Shown: one piece after another, positions 6,665-9,307 of the stretch
Layout of the letters: each line of letters opens with the position of its first letter
Numbering within the stretch: the stretch's first letter is position 1
NCBI GenBank assembly: GCA_902773165.1
Contig: CACYDO010000311.1
Location: 1 to 9,307 of the forward strand
DNA length: 9,307 nt
Direction: 5' to 3'
Origin: an uncultured Ruminococcus sp.
Lineage (GTDB): Bacteria; Bacillota; Clostridia; Oscillospirales; Acutalibacteraceae
Translations under genes and position numbers: made by a program
The notes under the pieces: model-generated
Seen by the model: the letters and a program-made list of their open reading frames with translations, nothing else
What the model was told of the DNA's origin: nothing
Database searches by the model: none

Positions 6665-6695
6665 ATCTGCGCTCATTTCGGGCGCAGATTTTTTT
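6665..6695 (+). terminator. Intrinsic terminator immediately upstream of the TM1266-like gene
   Basis: Perfect 8-base arms ATCTGCGC (6665-6672) and GCGCAGAT (6682-6689) with a 9-base loop, followed by a run of seven T (6689-6695). A run of nine T lies on the 5' side (6656-6664). The ribosome binding site AAGGAG of the next gene begins at 6696, directly after the T-tract, and I see no promoter between 6591 and 6664. Transcription into the next gene must therefore read through or be regulated here. Confidence 0.8.
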
Positions 6696-6708
6696 AAGGA
6701 GTGTTTTT

Positions 6709-6954
6709 ATGGAAACAAGAGTGGCAATAATAGGTATTATCGTTGAAAATACAGATTCTGTAGATCAGCTTAACGATCTGCTTCACGAGTACGGTGAATA
6801 TATTATAGGAAGAATGGGACTTCCCTACGCAAAAAAGAATGTTAACGTCATCAGCGTTTGTCTTGACGCTCCGCTTGACATTATCAACCGCCTTTCCGGA
6901 AAGCTCGGCATGATCGAAGGAATCAGTGCAAAGGCTGTTTTCTCGAAAATATAA
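6709..6954 (+). CDS. TM1266-type iron-only hydrogenase system regulator, ACT-like domain
   Basis: An 81-residue protein matching the family annotated as 'putative iron-only hydrogenase system regulator' (TIGR03959, hyd_TM1266). It starts METRVAIIGIIVENTDSVDQLN and contains an EYGEYIIGRMGLPY segment, then VNVISVCLDAP and a C-terminal LSGKLGMIEGISAKAVFSK, an ACT-like beta-alpha-beta pattern filling the whole protein. Members sit beside hydE, hydF and hydG in many anaerobes; the regulatory role is inferred from that association and no DNA-binding domain is visible, so a ligand-binding or accessory role is equally possible. It is full length. The stop is one base from the hydE ATG (TAA-T-ATG), like the hydC-hydB junction. 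A good AAGGAG ribosome binding site lies just after a terminator hairpin. Confidence 0.9.
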   Translation: METRVAIIGIIVENTDSVDQLNDLLHEYGEYIIGRMGLPYAKKNVNVISVCLDAPLDIINRLSGKLGMIEGISAKAVFSKI

Positions 6955-6955
6955 T

Positions 6956-7996
6956 ATGAAAGATCTTATAGATAAGCTTTTCCGTGAAAAGCAGCTTTCA
7001 CGCGATGAATATATTTCATTGATTAAAGATCATTCCGAAAGTGACGCGGAATATCTCTTTTCACTTGCGGTAAAACGCAGAATGGAATACTACGGCAAGG
7101 ACGTATACGTTCGCGGACTTATAGAATTTACAAATTATTGTAAAAACGACTGCTATTACTGCGGAATCCGCAGAAGCAACCGCAGCGTCGAGCGCTACAG
7201 ACTTACAAAAGACGATATTATGAGCTGCTGTGAGCAGGGGTATGAGCTGGGATTTCGTACATTTGTACTTCAAGGCGGCGAAGACCCTTATTACACCGAT
7301 TACAAAATATGCGATCTCGTGTCTTCTATTAAGAATAAATACCCAGACTGCGCTGTAACGCTGTCTATCGGCGAAAAGGAGCATGAGAGCTATAAGGCTT
7401 ATTTTGACGCAGGTGCAGACCGTTATCTTTTGCGCCACGAAACGGCTGACAGCGGTCATTATGCTCGTCTGCACCCGTCGGAAATGTTTTTTGATCACAG
7501 AATTAAGTGCCTTTACGACCTTAAGGAGATCGGATATCAGGTCGGCTGCGGATTTATGGTCGGTTCGCCGTATCAGACAGCGGAAAATTTAGCCGATGAT
7601 CTGCTGTTTATTAAAGAATTGCAGCCGCAGATGGTGGGAATAGGTCCTTTCATATCGCAGCATGATACACCGTTTGCTCAGATGAACAGCGGTACAATGG
7701 AACAGACCTTGTTTATGCTCGGGCTAATTCGCCTGACGCTGCCGCCCGTTTTGCTTCCTTCAACGACTGCACTGGGCACGATACACCCTCTCGGAAGAGA
7801 AAAAGGAATTCTTGCCGGTGCAAATGTTGTGATGCCGAATCTGTCGCCCGTTTCTGTCAGAAAAAAGTACCTCCTATACGATAATAAGATATGTACGGGC
7901 GACGAGGCGGCTGAATGCAAAAACTGTCTGCAAATGCGTATGCGGTCTATAGGGTACGATGTAGTTGTTTCGCGCGGAGACAGTAAACAGACATGA
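6956..7996 (+). CDS. hydE: [FeFe] hydrogenase H-cluster radical SAM maturase HydE
   Basis: A 346-residue radical SAM enzyme. The SAM-cluster motif CKNDCYYC gives Cys62, Cys66 and Cys69, close to their positions in Thermotoga HydE. Other HydE marks are EFTNYCKNDCYYCGIRR (57-73), LQGGEDPYYTD (105-115, the GGE motif for the SAM amino group), LRHETAD (159-165), HPLGREKGILAGANVVMPNLSP (277-298) and a C-terminal C-x7-C-x2-C (Cys313, Cys321, Cys324) that binds the second, dispensable cluster. HydE processes the Fe(CO)2(CN)-cysteine product of HydG toward the diiron centre of HydA. I chose ATG 6956, one base after the preceding stop, because homologues begin near MKDLIDKL. A GTG at 6926, inside the upstream gene and behind an AAGGA, would add ten residues and is the alternative. 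Confidence 0.94.
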   Translation: MKDLIDKLFREKQLSRDEYISLIKDHSESDAEYLFSLAVKRRMEYYGKDVYVRGLIEFTNYCKNDCYYCGIRRSNRSVERYRLTKDDIMSCCEQGYELGFRTFVLQGGEDPYYTDYKICDLVSSIKNKYPDCAVTLSIGEKEHESYKAYFDAGADRYLLRHETADSGHYARLHPSEMFFDHRIKCLYDLKEIGYQVGCGFMVGSPYQTAENLADDLLFIKELQPQMVGIGPFISQHDTPFAQMNSGTMEQTLFMLGLIRLTLPPVLLPSTTALGTIHPLGREKGILAGANVVMPNLSPVSVRKKYLLYDNKICTGDEAAECKNCLQMRMRSIGYDVVVSRGDSKQT

Positions 7997-8013
7997 TTTA
8001 GCAAAATATTAAT

Positions 8014-8029
8014 ACAGCCGAAGGCTTTT
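8014..8029 (+). repeat. Direct repeat, copy A
   Basis: ACAGCCGAAGGCTTTT, matched at 15 of 16 positions by copy B at 8141-8156. AGCC/GGCT can fold into a four-base stem with a GAA loop followed by TTTTG, a very weak terminator-like element 17 bases past the hydE stop. Confidence 0.55.
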
Positions 8030-8079
8030 GTCCAGCATTTTTATTAAGAAGATTGATTAGTTTGGGGCAAGCGCCCGGA

Positions 8080-8094
8080 GTAGTTCGATTCTAC
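8080..8094 (+). other. tRNA T-arm-like hairpin (possible tRNA remnant)
   Basis: GTAG (8080-8083) and CTAC (8091-8094) enclose the seven-base loop TTCGATT, which fits the tRNA T-loop pattern TTCRANN with the G53-C61 closing pair. A GGGC/GCCC hairpin lies just upstream (8065-8076). I could not fold a full cloverleaf around it: there is no matching acceptor stem or CCA, and the fifth T-stem pair would be A-A. A chance match or tRNA fragment is more likely than an active tRNA. Confidence 0.3.
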
Positions 8095-8140
8095 AATTAG
8101 TAACGGTAAATTAATGACAGAGAGTTAGCTAAAGAATAAC

Positions 8141-8156
8141 ACAGCCGAAAGCTTTT
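8141..8156 (+). repeat. Direct repeat, copy B
   Basis: ACAGCCGAAAGCTTTT, 15 of 16 identical to copy A 127 bases upstream. Both copies are followed within a few bases by GTC and a T-rich run, so similarity may extend loosely further. Together they bracket the tRNA-like hairpin. Confidence 0.55.
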
Positions 8157-8162
8157 TTGTCA

Positions 8163-8183
8163 AACTTTTTTTCAAAAAAAGTT
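8163..8183. repeat. T/A palindrome followed by a GC-rich block
   Basis: Perfect ten-base arms AACTTTTTTT (8163-8172) and AAAAAAAGTT (8174-8183) meet around a single C. They are followed at once by GGCCGCCGGAGGC (8184-8196). The abrupt AT-then-GC pattern in an intergenic gap suggests a dispersed repetitive element, though I cannot show other copies here. Confidence 0.5.
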
Positions 8184-8242
8184 GGCCGCCGGAGGCAAAT
8201 AATAAAACCGATAATATTGAAAATAACAGGAGAGAGTGAAAA

Positions 8243-9307
8243 ATGGGTTACAAATACGATCCGAAATCATCTGTTGCAGATGAATTTATTAACGACGAGG
8301 AGATACGCGCCTGTCTTGATTATGCAGAAAAAAACAAGAGCAACGTCGAGCTTATTGACGAGATCCTCGAAAAAGCAAGAAAGGGAAAGGGTCTTACGCA
8401 TAAGGAGGCTATCGTTCTTCTTGACTGCGATATTGAAGAGAAAAATCAGGAGATCTACGCGCTTGCAGAGCAGATCAAAAAGGACTACTACGGCAACAGA
8501 ATCGTAATGTTCGCGCCGCTGTATCTCTCTAACTACTGTGTTAACGGCTGTTTGTATTGCCCGTATCACGCAAAGAATAAGCATATCCGCCGCGTTAAGC
8601 TTACTCAGGAGCAGATCAGACAGGAGGTTATCGCCCTCCAGGATATGGGTCACAAAAGACTTGCGCTCGAAGCAGGCGAAGATCCCGTTAATAATCCGAT
8701 CGAGTATATTCTTGAAAGCATTAAGACGATCTACAGCATTAAGCACAAGAACGGCGCAATTCGCAGAGTTAACGTTAATATCGCAGCTACAACTCACGAG
8801 AATTACAAAAAGCTCAAGGACGCTGGCATCGGTACTTATATTCTCTTCCAGGAAACGTACAATAAAGAAAGCTACGAACGCCTTCACCCGACAGGTCCTA
8901 AGCACAACTATAACTACCATACGGAAGCTATGGACAGAGCTATGGAGGCAGGTATCGACGACGTAGGCTGCGGCGTGCTTTTCGGTCTGGAGCTTTACAG
9001 ATATGAGTTTGTCGGAATTCTTATGCACGCAGAGCACCTTGAAGCAAAATTCGGCGTTGGCCCTCACACGATCAGCGTTCCGCGAGTAAGAAGAGCAGAC
9101 GATATCGACCCCGATGTATTTGACAACGGTATCTCCGACGACACCTTTGCAAAGATCGTTGCTTGTATCAGAATCGCAGTACCGTACACGGGAATGATCG
9201 TTTCTACCCGTGAGAGCCAGAAGAGCCGAGAGAGAGTTCTTCATCTCGGTGTTTCTCAGATCAGCGGCGGTTCTAAGACGAGCGTAGGCGGATACGCAGA
9301 GCCGGAA
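8243..9307 (+). CDS. hydG: [FeFe] hydrogenase H-cluster radical SAM maturase HydG (cut by window edge)
   Basis: An uninterrupted reading frame of 355 codons from ATG 8243 runs to the right edge without a stop; HydG proteins are about 470 residues, so roughly a quarter is missing. The SAM-cluster motif CVNGCLYC gives Cys99, Cys103 and Cys106 after the diagnostic PLYLSNYC. Further HydG marks are the ALEAGEDP segment (141-148, the GGE-equivalent), NVNIAATT (177-184), LFQETYN (201-207), RLHPTGPK (213-220), GVLFGLELYRYE (244-255) and VGPHTISVPRVR (272-283). HydG cleaves L-tyrosine to p-cresol and dehydroglycine, yielding CO and cyanide delivered as an Fe(CO)2(CN) unit for the H-cluster. The C-terminal CO-forming second-cluster domain lies outside the window, so its integrity is unknown. 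An AGGAGAG ribosome binding site precedes the ATG. Whether it shares a transcript with hydE across the repeat-filled gap is not clear. Confidence 0.96.
   Translation, partial: MGYKYDPKSSVADEFINDEEIRACLDYAEKNKSNVELIDEILEKARKGKGLTHKEAIVLLDCDIEEKNQEIYALAEQIKKDYYGNRIVMFAPLYLSNYCVNGCLYCPYHAKNKHIRRVKLTQEQIRQEVIALQDMGHKRLALEAGEDPVNNPIEYILESIKTIYSIKHKNGAIRRVNVNIAATTHENYKKLKDAGIGTYILFQETYNKESYERLHPTGPKHNYNYHTEAMDRAMEAGIDDVGCGVLFGLELYRYEFVGILMHAEHLEAKFGVGPHTISVPRVRRADDIDPDVFDNGISDDTFAKIVACIRIAVPYTGMIVSTRESQKSRERVLHLGVSQISGGSKTSVGGYAEPE

Larger units (their letters stand above)
7997..8242. other. 246-base gap between hydE and hydG with repeats
   Basis: No credible gene is visible; plus-strand frames across the gap run into hydG out of frame. 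It holds a direct repeat (8014-8029 and 8141-8156), a tRNA T-arm-like hairpin (8080-8094), a short GGGC/GCCC hairpin (8065-8076), a long T/A palindrome (8163-8183) and the hydG ribosome binding site (AGGAGAG, about 8228-8234). I see no clear promoter or good intrinsic terminator. Confidence 0.65.

Noticed and set aside
6926..6955. A GTG start for HydE ten codons upstream, inside the TM1266-like gene.
   Set aside because: An AAGGA lies before it, but the ATG at 6956 gives the expected HydE N-terminus and a TAA-T-ATG junction like that of hydC-hydB. The GTG is kept only as an alternative.
8157..8507. A 116-codon plus-strand frame beginning in the T/A palindrome.
   Set aside because: It overlaps hydG in another frame, has an Arg/Lys/Ser-rich unnatural composition and starts within a repeat.
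8267..9244. A 325-codon open frame on the minus strand.
   Set aside because: It lies entirely opposite hydG, whose plus-strand frame shows clear radical SAM and HydG motifs. The minus-strand translation has no recognisable domain and is an antisense artefact of codon usage.
1..9307. CRISPR arrays, insertion sequences, phage genes or toxin-antitoxin pairs.
   Set aside because: No regularly spaced repeats, transposase, integrase or paired small toxin-like genes were visible. The only repeats are the short ones in the intergenic gaps.

Overview
The window looks like chromosomal DNA from an anaerobic, fermentative Clostridia member. A Ruminococcus or Oscillospiraceae relative is my inference, not a proven placement. 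The evidence is a complete NAD- and ferredoxin-type [FeFe] hydrogenase locus with its maturases, strong AGGAGG ribosome binding sites, AT-rich intergenic DNA beside moderately GC-rich genes, and housekeeping neighbours typical of Firmicutes.

Layout. Positions 1-425 (minus) hold the N-terminal part of an AIM24/TIGR00266-family protein that runs off the left edge. A 547-base AT-rich gap (426-972) carries two divergent promoters. Positions 973-2046 (plus) hold a short two-gene operon: a PPP-type metallophosphoesterase whose catalytic motifs are badly degraded, then a small GNAT-fold acetyltransferase, ending in a weak terminator-like hairpin. A 308-base AT-rich regulatory gap (2047-2354) holds a good sigma-A promoter and several operator-like palindromes.

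Positions 2355-6543 encode the three hydrogenase subunits: HydC/HndA-like (one [2Fe-2S]), HydB/HndC-like (FMN, NADH, Fe-S clusters) and HydA/HndD-like (catalytic, H-cluster). After two hairpins, the second a clear intrinsic terminator, come a TM1266-type ACT-domain 'iron-only hydrogenase system regulator' (6709-6954) and the radical SAM maturase HydE (6956-7996). A 246-base gap with repeats and a tRNA T-arm-like hairpin precedes the radical SAM maturase HydG, which starts at 8243 and is cut by the right edge. The third maturase, HydF, is not in the window.

How the genes work together. HydE and HydG build the organometallic part of the H-cluster that is inserted into HydA. HydA exchanges electrons through its ferredoxin-like domains with HydB, where NADH and FMN bind, and with HydC. 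By family precedent the complex couples NADH and ferredoxin to H2, probably by electron bifurcation or confurcation. Sequence alone cannot fix the direction or cofactor specificity.

Most of the window is recognisable biology and I see no clearly new system. The points most worth a second look are the degenerate phosphatase, the terminator abutting the ribosome binding site of the TM1266-like gene, the operator-like palindromes upstream of hydC, a Met-to-Ile change in the HydA L2 motif, and the tRNA-like and repeat material before hydG.
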